DNA of 64,000 nucleotides, taken from NCBI GenBank assembly GCA_963971575.1, contig OZ020617.1, positions 21,599,403-21,663,402 on the forward strand. The letters run 5' to 3'. A model generated the notes under the pieces. That model saw only the letters and a program-made list of their open reading frames with translations. It was not told where the DNA came from and did no database searches. The DNA is from Liopterus haemorrhoidalis (lineage: Eukaryota; Arthropoda; Insecta; Coleoptera; Dytiscidae). The position numbers and the translations under genes are program-made. This document shows, piece by piece, positions 34,201 through 45,825 of the stretch. The stretch's first letter is position 1. Every line of letters begins with the position of its first letter.

Positions 34201-36977
34201 ACCCTTTAGGGGTGAAATTTAAAAAAACTGTCAATACCATTTTGAGATATTTTACAAAGACTCTTATGTGCCAAAAAGTAATGTTGCAACTAAAGGAACA
34301 CAGGAATTACGACGGGATGTTTAATTCACCCCGATTGTAGATCCACCCCTTTAGGGGTTGATTAGGACAAATTCCTGAAATAAGTTTTTCGGTAATTGTA
34401 TGGATAATCTTTGCAAGCAAACAGTAAGTCGATATCTTATTGATCCTAAGAGATATTAAGGAATCCTTGACATCACAATTCACCCCTTTTCAACCCTTAG
34501 GGGTGGAATTTTAAAAAACTGTCAAACCCATTTCGAGATATTTTAAAAAGACACTTATGTGCCAAAAAGTAATGTTGCAACTAAAGGAACACAGGAATTA
34601 CGACGGGATGTATAATTCACCCCGATTGTAGATCCACCCCTTTAGGGGTTCATTAGGACAAAATCCTGAAATTGATGATTCGGTATTTGTATGGGTAATC
34701 TTTGTAAGCAAGAAGCAAGTCGATATCTTATTGATCCTAAGAGATATTAAAGAATCCTTAAAATCACAATTTAACCCTTTTCACCCTTTAGGGGTGAAAT
34801 TTCAAAAAACTATCAATATCCATTTTGAGATATTTTAAAAAGACTCTTATGTGCCGAAAAGTAATGTTGCAACTAAACGAACACAGGAATTACGACGGGA
34901 TGTATAATTCACCCCGATTGTAGATCCACCCCTTTAGGGGTTGATTAGGACAAAAACCTGAAACATGTTTTTCGGTATTTGCATGGGTAATCTTTGTAAG
35001 CAAAAAGCAAGTCCATATCTTATTGGTCCTAAGAGATATTAAGGAATCCTTGAAATCACAATTCACCCCTTTTCACCCTTAGGGGTGAAATTTTAAAAAA
35101 CTACCAAACTCATTTCGAGATATTTTAAAAAGACACCTATGTGCCAAAAAGTAATGCTGCAACTAATGAACACAGGAAATACGACGGGATGTATAATTCA
35201 CCCCGATTGTAGATCCACCCCTTTAGGGGTTGATTACGACAAAACCCTGAAATATGTTTTTCGGTATTTGTATGGGTAATCTTTGTAAGCAAAAAGCAAG
35301 TCGATATCTTATTTGTTCTAAAAGATATTAAGGAATACTTGAAATCATAATTCACCCCTTTTCACCCTATAGGGGTGAAATTTAAAAAAACTACCAATAC
35401 CTTTCCGAGATATTCTAAAAATACTCCTATGGGCTAAAAAGTAATGTTGCAACTAAACGAACACAGGAAATACGACGGAATGTATAACTCACCCCGATTG
35501 TAGATCCACCCCTTTAGGGGTTGATTAGGACAAACTGCTGAAATAAGTTTTTCGGTAATTGTATGGATAATCTTTGCAAGTAAACAGTAAGTCGATATCT
35601 TATTGATCCTAAAAGATATTAAGGAATCCTTGAAATCACAATTCACCCCTTTTCAACCCTTAGGGATGGAATTTTAAAAAACTGTCAAACCCATTTCGAG
35701 ATATTTTAAAAAGACACCTATGTGCCAAAAAGTAATGTTGCAACTAAACGAACACAGGAATTACGGCGGGATATATAATTCTCCACGATTGTAGATCCAC
35801 CCCTTTAGGGGTTGATTAGAACAAAATCCTGAAATTGTTGATTCGGTATTTGTATGGGTAATATTTGTAAGCAAAAAGCAAGTCGATATCTTATTGGTCC
35901 TAAGAGATATTAAAGAATCCTTAAAATCACAATTCACCCCGTTTCACCCTTTAGGGGTGAAATTTCAAAAAACTGTCAATACCATTTCGAGATATTTTAA
36001 AAAGACACCTATGTGCCAAAAAGTAATCTTGCAACTAAACGAACACAGGAAATATGACGGAATGTATAACTCACCCCGATTGTACATCCACCCCTTTAGG
36101 GGATGATTAGAACAAATTCCTGAAATAATTTTTTCGGTAATTGTATGGATAATTTTTGCAAGCAAACAGTAAATCGATATCTTATTGATCCTAAGAGATA
36201 TTAAGGCATCCTTGAAATCACAATTCACCCCTTTTCAACCCTTAGGGATGGAATTTTAAAAAACTGTCAAACCGATTTCGAGATATTTTAAAAAGACACA
36301 TATGTGCCAAAAAGTAATGTTGCAACGAAACGAAAACAGGAATTACGACGGGATGTATAATTCACCCTGATTGTAGATCCACCCCTTTAGGGGTTGATTA
36401 GGACAAAATCCTGAAATTGGTGATTCGGTATTTGTATAGGTAATTTTTGTAAGCAAAAAGCAAGTCGATATCTTATTGGTCCTAAGAGATATTAAAGAAT
36501 CCTTAAAATCACAATTCACCCCTTTTCACCCTTTAGGGGTGAAATTTCAAAAAACTGTCAATACCATTTCGAGATATTTTAAAAAGACACCTATGTGCCA
36601 AAAAGTAATCTTGCAACTAAACGAACACAGGAAATACAACGGGATGTATAATCCACCCCGATTGTAGGTTCACCCCTTTAGGGGTTGATTAGGGCAATAT
36701 CCCGAAATTGGTTTTTCGGCATTTGTATGGGTAATACTTGTAAGCAAAAACTAAGTCGATATCCCATCGGCCCTAAGAGATATTAAGTAATTCGTGAAAT
36801 CACATTTCACCCCTTTTCATCCCTTAGGAGTGGAATTTCGAAAAATCCCTTTTTATTGGGTGCTTACATCATGAAGGGAATGTACTCTCCGAATTTCAAG
36901 TTTCTAGGCCCAGGGGTTTGGGCTGGGCGGTGATGAGTGAGTCAGTCAGTCAGGACACTGCCTTTTATATATATAGA
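31291..36977 (-). mobile_element. Non-autonomous Helitron with satellite interior
   Basis: Read on the minus strand it starts TCTATATATATAAAAGGCAG at 36977, right after an A. It ends CCGTAGCGAAGCACGG, GTTTTCAG, CTAG at 31291, right before a T. The first block can fold as a hairpin (CCGT/ACGG and GC/GC with a GAA loop and one bulged A). A TC start, a hairpin 8 nt before CTRR, and insertion between A and T are the Helitron hallmarks. No Rep/helicase sequence is present, so it would need a helper. Nearly all of its 5.7 kb is a 291-bp tandem repeat. A GACTGACTGACTCACTCATC tract lies just inside the 5-prime end, as in repeat family X. Confidence 0.82.
31600..36860. repeat. 291-bp satellite, about 18 units, with dimeric higher-order repeats
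   Basis: The box AGGGGTTGATTA or a close variant appears near 31752, 32051, 32340, 32631, 32903, 33189, 33482, 33772, 34063, 34354, 34644, 34937, 35226, 35517, 35808, 36100, 36390 and 36681. Spacing is 286-293 bp apart from 300 and 272 near the left edge. Each unit carries two short inverted boxes around CACCCCTTTAGGGGT and TTTCACCCTTTAGGGGTGAAA. Units 8, 10, 14 and 16 share TTGCAAGCAAACAGTAAGTC; units 9, 11, 15 and 17 share GATTCGGTATTTGT. The basic period in that part is therefore 582 bp. Recurrent 60-90 aa frames here are by-products. Confidence 0.95.
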
Positions 36978-37074
36978 TATTAACATATTAATATATTATT
37001 AATATTCCATTAACGGTGAGTAAAACCCCCAATGATTACAGGTTTATTATACAAAATTAACAACCTGAAAAAAA

Positions 37075-37920
37075 AAGTAATAATGTATAACTCAAAATTT
37101 GCAGAAAATATTATCGCTCAAAAATTAATAATAGATATCAGGCAACAATTTACTGTAACTTTTTAAATATATTTGTGGGTTTCAAATAACTTTTATAATA
37201 TAATAATAATAATATAATAAATATATAGCCGGTTTCTTTGGTTTAAGCGGAACTAGAATTTTTTGTCGGTTAAATGAGGCTTTTGATCATTTTGTTTAGC
37301 AACAGCCCCCTTCAATCATTACAAAGTAAGGTCCTGACAACTTACAAAAATTAAAATTCCATTTAGTTCCGCTTAAACGTTTGGAATAGCCTATACATTT
37401 ATTTCCAAGATAAATAATTACAAAAAGTACTGAATTACGAAGAACAAAAACACATATAAGATTTAAAAATAAATATTAATATCCCGAAGGGCAGCCACCA
37501 GGAAGAAACAACAATTCAGTGTGTTTATATTTATATAGTTTTGTGTAGAAATGTTCAAAATAATACATCAACATTTTATCGACATGACGGTTTATAGTTC
37601 AGAATCTACGTTGAAAAATACTATACTTGAAGATATTGGAATGCTATTTGGTACATGTTCTTTACGAAAATCAATTTTAACCACAGCAACTATATTGAGA
37701 ACTACGGCAGAATAACGAAGGCGACAAAAATAGAACACCAACTAGAACAAAATAGCTGCAAACATTTGCAAAATTTGTAGAATGAAGCTTTAGCTACAGT
37801 TTTCCGCATCGTACTCAAGTATGCGTCGATTGGTTTACAAGACGACTAATGATTTTACACATACGAATATCCTATTTGATAAATAAAAATTCGCTGCGAA
37901 TATTGATGTATAGAACAATA
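37075..37920 (+). repeat. Dispersed TIR repeat R3, copy C
   Basis: Matches copy B through AACTTTTTAAATATATTTGT, TATATAGTTTTGTGTAGAAA, TAGCTACAGTTTTCCGC and TTGGTTTACAAGACGAC, with part of the right inverted end. It contains the family-P MITE (37231-37385). Confidence 0.65.
37231..37385. repeat. Foldback MITE, family P, copy 2
   Basis: Inverted ends TTTAAGCGGAACTAGA and TTTAGTTCCGCTTAAA near the termini; 155 bp. ATAGCC flanks both sides (37225-37230, 37386-37391), a possible 6-bp duplication. It is inserted in R3 copy C. Confidence 0.7.
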
Positions 37921-37929
37921 CTGTTATGC

Positions 37930-38720
37930 AAGGCAACGTCTGTCAGTTTCTTTGTCCGTATGTGCATTTTTCACTAAAGAACTGTTTATCCGATTTCTTG
38001 TATCTATACTATAGATAAAAACATTGGATGATGATATAGCTATAGACTCTATAGCTACATCATCTGGTCAAGTTTTAGGCTAGGTTTTATTAAAATCGGT
38101 TCTGTAGTTACAAAGTTTTATTGATATTTGTGCGCGAGGATAAAACGAAATCTATGTTTTCTATTCATGTTTAACGCATTTTCTTGAAATTATAAACGAC
38201 AACATTTGTTTCATAAGCGGCAAGATAACATGAGTAATACACTAATCAGAATTGAAAGAAATTTTAAAATCTAATCAGTAGTTTCAAAAATATAATGGTA
38301 TTTGTGCGCGCGGGTAATGGAAAATCCATATTACTGGTTTATACTTGCGTATATATTAACGTATTTTCTTGAAATTATCAGTAATAACACATATTTCTTC
38401 GGTGGCAATCTTGGTACACGATTAGTGTATAACTAATCAGAATTAAAGTATTTTTTAAAATCGTTTCAGTAGTTACAAAGTTACCACAATATTTAATGAT
38501 AAATAAAAAATTGTAATTGGAAAATCTGTGATCTCATATAGATATATATATATTTTTAAATCGTTTTGATTTTCTTAGTGACAATATATATTTTGTCCAA
38601 AAATGAATCTAATATTTATTTCAAAACACAAAGTTGCTACATTTTGATTAAATGTCGCGTGTTTTAGCAACATCTGCTGCACCTGACAGCGCCTAATGGT
38701 AAAAGTAAAAACATTGTTTA
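37930..38720 (+). repeat. Helitron-like repeat family X, copy 3
   Basis: Contains three diverged sub-repeats of the TAGCTACATCATCTGGTCAA, GTTTTATTAAAATCGGTTC, TTTGTGCGCG and TAACGYATTTTCTTGAAATTA series. Same family and orientation as copy 2; copy 1 is inverted. Confidence 0.6.
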
Positions 38721-38724
38721 TAAT

Positions 38725-40285
38725 TAGAGTTAGGACATAGTTAGGTCTAAGCCATCACTGTCGCTTGCGAGCGGCACGTTTTTTTTTTTTTTTTAATAAA
38801 AACTGTTCATTTTATTCCTGTGCCGAACCTGTCAAAACTGAGACTCGTACTTTATGCATTTTTAATATGCTCATAATGAGTTTAATCCCTAGCATTCCAA
38901 TTAAATTTAACGGTGAAGACCGTAACTACTGTGTTATATACCGACTATAGTCACCGTATTGAGGTTTTTCATATATAGTTTTCAACTTGAAAATAATAAT
39001 AAAAATAGATGACCAAAAAGAAATTTTAGGATAAATATGAAAAAAAAAAAACACCTAATAAAAAATATAATTGTATGAACTAACATGTATTTGCCAGAAT
39101 TGCAACTTATAATGCAGACTTTTTCTAAATTTTCGTTAGAAAAACTATTTCTGCTTGGCGTAAGAATATTTTTAAATCTTGAAAAAGTTCTTTTGACTTC
39201 ACAAGTAATGACGGGGGCTTTGCAAAAATAATTTCGATATTGATTAAAATATGTGGCAGTCATCGGAATAAATTTGTGTTAATATACGAAGGTCTGGATT
39301 TTTCTGAAGAACTGCGTCAATTTTGTTATTTAAATAAAGGCCGAAGTCACGAGATACTTGTTTTAATTTTTTTTATGGCTTTTGCTGCTTTGGCAATTAA
39401 CCAGGACAATTCTTATTCTTTGAAACATTCCATGCCTGAACGGGATTCGAACCCGAGACCTTAGCAACGCAGAGCGCATGTGTTACCACTACGATACGCT
39501 GGTCGGTATTAAAATTATCTTATAATCCATCGACATTATTCATTTTTGTGCTTATTATATATTTTTTACAAAGTATAAATAACAGTTGTTTTTCGTTAAT
39601 AACTTGAAAATGATCAGTAAATCCATATTCTGTTAAAATTAGTTGTAAAAAATTTAATTCAACCTTTTTAATATCTCCAAAATAATAAAAATATAAATAG
39701 CAATAATAATAAAAATGTCTACAAATTTTTCTTTCAGAAAAAAATATATTTAAAAAATTCTATAATTATTATTATTGTAAAAAAGTGAATATTAGTAGAT
39801 AGATTCAAGAAGTGTTTGAAAGTATATGCTCTAAATCTAAATACCGAATAAGAATTATTGTTCACAGTTCAGAAGAAAAATAAATAGTTGATAGGACTTG
39901 CAAAGTTTATACAGATTAAATGACGGTACAAAATATTACAGGTTTGAATGTATTTGACGTGTGCATTAAAAGAAATGTTTTTCTTTAATAACATTTCTTA
40001 ACAATGATAACATCTGACAATGATATTGCATTCAACAATGCACATTATGGAAAAACATACGTAGTAGCATTTGTATTAATAAGACAGTGATGTTTTTAGA
40101 TAACGAGTACGCATTTATTGATATTATGATGTGAATTTTTCTATATCTATGAACATCTCATTAATAATGTCGTTCTGGTAATATTCCCTTTTTTAAATAT
40201 TCTAATATGTTAATAAATATTAAAATTATTTGTGTTTTCCTGGTATTATTCTTTTTGTGCCAAGATATTTAGCTGTATACCTGTT
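38725..40285 (+). repeat. Dispersed repeat R2, copy 2 (empty site for the hAT insertion)
   Basis: Matches 13331-14928 at both ends. It has about 800 bp not found in copy 1 (about 38810-39610), which includes a SINE. At 39937-39944 it reads TACAGGTT uninterrupted, where copy 1 carries 830 bp of hAT DNA. Confidence 0.8.
39365..39505 (-). mobile_element. tRNA-derived SINE
   Basis: The minus-strand head reads GACCAGCGTATCGTAGTGGT (A-box area) and TCTCGGGTTCGAATCCCG (B box, 39440-39457). A body with AAGAATTGTCCTGGTTAATT follows. A matching body fragment at about 13879-13945 suggests a second, headless copy inside the hAT element. Acceptor pairing is poor, so this is not a functional tRNA. Confidence 0.7.
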
Positions 40286-41545
40286 CAATACTACATCTAA
40301 ATCCAATAAAAACAGAAAGATGCGTCCCAAATGTTGCAAAAGTGTATGCTATTGGTAGTTAACTTGAGATATGTAGTTGTGGAAGTAGGTAACTTAATTC
40401 AGAAACTACCATTTTCTCACTTTGCTTGAGATATTGAGTTGTGATATATTATGCAGTAAAGTTTGATGCGAACAGTAGTTGTTATTTTGGAATAATAAAA
40501 GTAAAATTGACCGCAAGAGGCAAAACAATATTAGAAAATATGATTGCGGCTCTATGTTACATAGGCTCTATTGCGGCTCAGATTGCGGCTCTATGTTTGC
40601 CATTTCTATAGAACTAAAAATGAATTGCGAAGAAAATTGCAATCAAGACTAGAAAATGATTGCTCGATGTGCGACAAGGAACGGCGACAGACTTTACACA
40701 ATTCATGATGTAAGTAATAAGCAAATTTTTGTTGAAAAATTCATGCAAAACGCAACATGAATTTTAGAAAGATAGATGAGAACCGCAAGTTAGTAAAAGT
40801 TTTTCTGGGTGAATTTTTCAAAATCTGGACTTTTTATCACTAGATTCAATGAGAAATTTGTAGAAAGTTTTAGAGTTCGAAATTGTAATAGGAAAACAAG
40901 AAGTTTTTCTATTGCAAGTACTTTAAAACACTTGTATTATGATCAAATGCGCATTAATAAGGAAAATTATAATATATGTCGTTGTTTCCAATAGTGCTTT
41001 TTGCACTTCTTAGTTAAATCTCTCATTTCAAGGAGATAAATGTAGAAGACCTCAAAATTTTCAATTTCCATCAAATGAGCAGGGTGATACACATATTTCT
41101 TTGTATTTGTATGTTTGTATTTGTATTTGTATTTGAACGAAATAAATATTACATCGATTATACAAATGTATGTAACACATTTCATATAACAATGATACAT
41201 TGAAGGTAAATTATAAAATAGACTTAACAATAAATAAAATGTATGTATGCATATAATAATATAAAAAATAAAAAAGTTATAGTAATAAAAGTTATAGGAA
41301 TAATAATACAAATGTAATTCTTCGGTAAATACACATGATATAAATGCTGTCATAAAAGATACGAAGTATCTTGTGGTGACAATAATGAAATCATAAACAA
41401 GAAATTAAAATCAAAAGAATTGTAAAATAAAATAAAAATTTAAATAAAAAATAAACTGACGTAGACAAAAGAAGAAGCAAATTACTAAAAAAAATAATGT
41501 ATGATAAAGATAAATATATTAAAAATAAATAACAAAAAGTAAAAT
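40286..41545. other. No gene recognised
   Basis: 1.26 kb. A TGTATT-rich hexamer run lies at about 41098-41133. The 61-aa plus and 128-aa minus frames at 40809-41353 are low-complexity and show no motif. Confidence 0.4.
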
Positions 41546-41546
41546 A

Positions 41547-41937
41547 ATATTATTTTTCTTCTTCTTCTTTTTTTCTTTGGGCATTGTCAGTCTGGTTGAC
41601 TTTTGGCATCATTTATGTAAGTTCTTCAACTTCACCTATTAATTGTTAGGTCAAGGTGGAGAAGCTTGGTGTACAAGCCATATGTCTTATACACCAATAC
41701 TTGTTAAATCTTCAGTTGTCTAATCTAACCATCTCTTGCGAGTTCTTCCCACTGGTTAACAGGTATTCAATTTTCCCTCCCTTATCCTATCTATTTTGTC
41801 TTCTGTCTTCCCTCATCCTAATCACGTGTCCTATGCAATGCAATCGTCTACCTCTTAGTTCTTATGTGATACTCGGTCTTAAGTATAGTTCTCGGACATT
41901 TACCATTAATTTGGAACTAAAAGATTCGGTATAATAT
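41547..41937 (-). mobile_element. LINE family L, 3-prime end fragment
   Basis: On the minus strand it runs from the family-L FGAIQ/GEWRIR region through the GHVMR block to a GAA tail (TTCTTCTTCTTC on plus at about 41547). Coding is broken by indels. About 390 bp. Confidence 0.75.
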
Positions 41938-42810
41938 TTTATTTACATCTATTTAATTAAGATAATTATTTTCGGGATCGGAATTATTGTTTTATCGGGA
42001 CCCAGGCCTACTCTCCATGCCCTTGATTACTTCCTAATTTTTGAGTGGTTTAATTAGATATCTTACATGCCAATGCAAAAATATTAAAAAAAAAAAAATG
42101 AAATATTATCTTGTGTACGTACAAACGGTATTTGCTTTGTTTAAATTCCTTTTGCACAAACAGAATGTACCAAAGATGAAATATTTAATTTTTTATATAC
42201 TAAAAGTGAGATTTTTCATTTTTTATACATTAAAAAGTGTATGTATACACCAAAAAGGATGTGTTACCTTACTCTAAACAATTTTTCTTATATGCATTAT
42301 AGTTGTAAACTAAATAATAAATAACTACTAACTAGGATATTTCAAGATATTTTCTAAATACTACGCCGTAACTTAAACCGAACATATTTTCGGCAAAACA
42401 ATATCCATTTCACGAAATCAGGCAATACTTTGCCGATTTCACCTCCTAGGCACCACTAATTTTGCGTCACATAAGGCCAAAAATAAATATGTAATTTTTA
42501 ATATTATTTACGAAATATTATGATGCTTGTATTCACCTTTATTATAAATAAATAAGTGGTTTATCCAATTAATATAAATTTATTAATAACGATAAATGAC
42601 ATCGTTACATTTTTTATAACTCTTCTGTTCGGGTACTTGATTGCGGGCAAGTATACAAAGTTCTGATATATTGATAAACTGTCAAGTTCACGAATTAGGC
42701 TTCATATACTTTTTGTATTGACACAGTTCCTTTTCGACTTGTTTTTGACATTATTGCTGAATTCATGAATTCAGCAAGATATTTCCTGTTTCATTTATTT
42801 GGAGTAGCAC
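41938..42810. other. No gene recognised
   Basis: 870 bp, AT-rich. The 78-aa plus frame at 42041-42277 is built from short direct repeats (TTTTTTATA, AAAAGTG) and has no motif. Confidence 0.4.
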
Positions 42811-43489
42811 CAGCGGTTCCCAACTTATTTCAATTGCAGAACCCTTTCCGCCTTAATAAAAAAATGTGGAACCCTGACAATTTTTACTTACTTATTTAAT
42901 CGTTGAGCTCATTCACCATCTCTGGTGTCGGGCCTTGTTTGAGTTCGAATTTTACAGTTTTTTTTTTTTTTTTTTTCATTTCTGTCTTGTAGCTTACTCT
43001 TTGCTTTCATTCCAGGGGATTTACGTTCTCTCTATTTCATTTATAATTTCGTCACTCCATTCTTTCCTAGGTTTTTTTCCGTAACAAATAACGAAGTGCC
43101 TTTTCGAATTAATTTGGATATTCATCTTTTGATATCAAAACTCGTTGTTTAATTAAACTTCATTAAATTGAACTTTTATTTGGCTGTTAGAAGTCGATGA
43201 GATTTTCATAACCTGAAGTAAGTAGTTTTTTTTTAACATTAAGAGCTTGGATATTCAATAGTTATTGTCAATAATATTGTTAATAATAGTTATTGTATAT
43301 CACTAGAGGAAATTAGAGGAAAATCCAAGTCTCCTCTTCTTATGAAATATTAATAATTTCTGAAACTTTTTTCAAATAACTCTTCCATACGTAAGTATTA
43401 ATTAGGGCTCAAATCTCATTTTATTTCAGAACCTCAAATTTTATTGGCGGAACCCTAGGATTCCGCGGAAGACAAGTTGGATTCACTAT
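42811..43489. mobile_element. Degenerate hAT-like element
   Basis: Left CAGCGGTTCCCAACTT and right AAGTTGGATTCACTA are imperfect inverted ends of a common hAT form, with GGAACCCT boxes inside both ends. No clear 8-bp duplication; no transposase. Confidence 0.5.
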
Positions 43490-43679
43490 GTGCAAAAATG
43501 CGTATCTGTATAATAAATACGCAATTAAAAAGCCTAAACAACCATTGCCCCCATAGAGCTTAATACTTTTGATACTTACATATCTAAAGTATGTAAAAGT
43601 TTACCCAGCTTATGCTGACATGGTGCTAGTTACTTATTATAACAAAATATTCCTGTCCTCTATGTTGTGCAGAACATAA

Positions 43680-43877
43680 ATTCTCTATTTTGAAAAGCCA
43701 CGTGGGGTTGCCTGATCCTAATAGCCTTGTTTAAGAACATGTAGATGCACATTTTAAGTAATATATAGGTAATTGAGGTAGAGTCCACGTTAAACTGACT
43801 ACATAGTATCAGAAAGTGTCCGGTATTTGAACCAGCATTCTTAGGCAACCGTCCTACCACAGAGCCACAACAGCTTA
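43680..43877 (-). mobile_element. tRNA-derived SINE
   Basis: The minus strand shows GTGGCTCTGTGGTAGGACGG (A box) and TGCTGGTTCAAATACC (B box, about 43820-43835), followed by a body with GTTTAACGTGGACTCTACC. Its far end is not defined. Confidence 0.6.
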
Positions 43878-43904
43878 ATGGCATACAAGTTATCTCGAAA
43901 AACT

Positions 43905-43985
43905 GGACACTTCAATGCAGGCTGAGGGATTTGTGTGAGTGAGGACAAAAGAGCAACCCGATTGTCAATGCCCAAGAAGATAACG
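43905..43985 (+). mobile_element. LINE family L, terminal 80 bp
   Basis: GGGATTTGTGTGAGTGAGGA and AGAGCAACCCGATTGTCAAT, then CCCAAGAAGA, match the end of the 21042 copy. Confidence 0.55.
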
Positions 43986-44644
43986 ATAGTAAAAAATGCA
44001 GATATATAATCGACTAATCCGCTTGATCCTTCTATTTTATTGCATTCTATAATTCTGTTCGCCTGCACATAGATTTCTTCTAGGGTCACATTTTATATTC
44101 TCGTTTTGATCTTAGCGAGATGTTCCATCTGAAATTCTGTGGTCGATGTCTGGTGCAGTACCTCCTGTACCTCTTAAACGCTATTAAAATAGTGTGATGA
44201 TTATCAGCACAAAATTACTGTTCTAATATGAACTGTATTTTTTCTTTTTACTTCAAACAATAAATTTAAGTGCTGCATAAAATTTTAACATTATCCCTTT
44301 GAAATTGTTTGAATAACTAAAGTCTTTTATGTACTTGATAAAGTTTAAAAGGTGTCTGTAAAGTGACAGAAAGCAATGTGGAATGAGGTTAGTTGTTGAA
44401 AGAGATGCAAAAGGCGTATAAAAACAGCACTTAGCTTATACTGCAGTGGTATTGCAAGTTATAAATGACGCTTTTATCTACCCTTAAATGCAAATGTACA
44501 TAATCAAATTATTTAATTCGAGAATTTGAGTTTATGGAATAGATGAAATCGTGAGATAATGTTAGATGAGATGTTTAATTCAGAAGCAAAAATAAACTGT
44601 TACATATTATTTAATAGGATTGGAATTTAGAAATTTCCCAAGAT
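43986..44644. other. No gene recognised
   Basis: 660 bp with no frame or shared repeat that I can name. Confidence 0.4.
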
Positions 44645-44652
44645 ATAGTTGC

Positions 44653-45529
44653 TAGGGTTTCCAATTATCCGACATTGATGAATATCCGGATATCGAATAC
44701 AGAAAATTCAAAATATTTGGATATATCCGGATATCCGGATAACAAATAAGAAATTAAAGATAATAGATTGAATCCAATATTCATGGTGTTTTATAACTAA
44801 TTTATTTAATTTAATTTAAGTATTTTAATTATATAAATGCGGGTAAATTGAGCTAGATGTTAGAATTATAAGTTTATTGATTGTCTTAACGTAAATTACA
44901 CAAAATACAGCAAAAGTTTCAAACAAATTAGGACTTCATTCTCGAACGCGTCACTCTCATCTGACTATGGGTTACTGGTCTCTCATGGGCGGCGGAACGG
45001 GGAACGATCCCACATACATTAATAATCCACAAAATAATAAAAAATATATATATAATAAAATTTATTTCATTTTTAAAAATGCGTATTTAAAAAAAAATAT
45101 TTGCTTTGAAAGTTTCAAAATTCAAGACAGTTCTAATTTTTGTCCTAGTCAAGCCTGCAATTGAAAAAACGCTCTCTGTTGCAGTAGATGTTGGTTCTAT
45201 TGTAAGAAGGGCATTAAATAATATATTTAAATTATCTGTCCTTGTTTTTGTGTTTGTTAAAATCATGAAATCTTTTTTCAACAATGTAGTAATAACGTTG
45301 CTCTACTCTTTAACATGGGTAATTGAAGAAATTGCCGCTTCTACTTGTTGCTGTAGAGAAATTGCAGCGTTTTGACTTTTAAACACACTTTCACTTGCGA
45401 TTTCTTCAACTACTTCCTCCACGTCATTGTGCCGGAAAAAATATCCGGATTATCGGATATTCAATGAAAATTATCCGGTTTATCGTATAAATTGGTCGGA
45501 TAATCCGGATATTCGAATTGGAAACCTTA
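44653..45529 (-). mobile_element. hAT element, internally deleted, with transposase C-terminus
   Basis: Ends TAGGGTTTCCAATT and (inverted) TAAGGTTTCCAATT, bordered by an exact 8-bp duplication ATAGTTGC (44645-44652 and 45530-45537). Repeated ATCCGGAT motifs crowd both sub-terminal regions, the usual place for transposase binding sites. The interior codes on the minus strand for the end of a hAT transposase. At 877 bp it is a deletion derivative of an autonomous hAT. Confidence 0.9.
45085..45430 (-). pseudogene. hAT transposase C-terminal dimerisation region
   Basis: The frame reads EEVVEEIASESVFKSQNAAI, one in-frame TAG near 45315, then NILFNALLTIEPTSTATESV and FSIAGLTRTKIRTVLN. This is the conserved hAT C-terminal (dimerisation) motif, whose usual form is P-[ST]-x-x-x-[EH]-R-x-F-S-x-A-G. 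The N-terminal BED finger and catalytic core are gone. It is the only hAT transposase coding sequence I found in the window. Confidence 0.82.
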
Positions 45530-45764
45530 ATAGTTGCCTTGAACAGCTGAACATTTTAGCCAATGATTATAAACAAAAATGAAGCACTTATGGTACTTCT
45601 TCTTAAAGTGTCATATTTGACTCCAATTGTTTCGTGCGTGTTGCGTGTACATCACAGTTCCGTCCAACTACCTTAAGACTACAACTGTAGTGGCGATACC
45701 TTAATTGTAATACTGGCGCCACATATATATATATTTTTTTTTTCTCTGGATATTTTACTGTATT

Positions 45765-45825
45765 ATGTGTATTATATCTGGGTGGCTGCCTAGGTTCTTC
45801 CGGGGAAGAAACGGGTGGAAAAGTC
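45765..45825 (+). repeat. SINE body fragment
   Basis: GGTGGCTGCCTAGGTTCTTC and GGGGAAGAAACGGGTGGAA parallel the body of the SINE at 28325. No tRNA head. Confidence 0.5.

Noticed and set aside
31600..36860. CRISPR-like or gene-family reading of the regular repeats and their recurring 60-90 aa frames
   Set aside because: The period is 291 bp with no unique spacers, and the frames repeat only because the DNA does. It is a satellite within a Helitron.
39434..39505. Functional tRNA genes at 28395, 39434 and 43815
   Set aside because: A and B boxes are present, but the acceptor stems do not pair and each continues into a SINE body.
40967..41353. 128-aa Tyr/Phe-rich minus-strand frame
   Set aside because: Low-complexity AT-rich DNA with hexamer repeats; no domain, and the composition explains the open frame.
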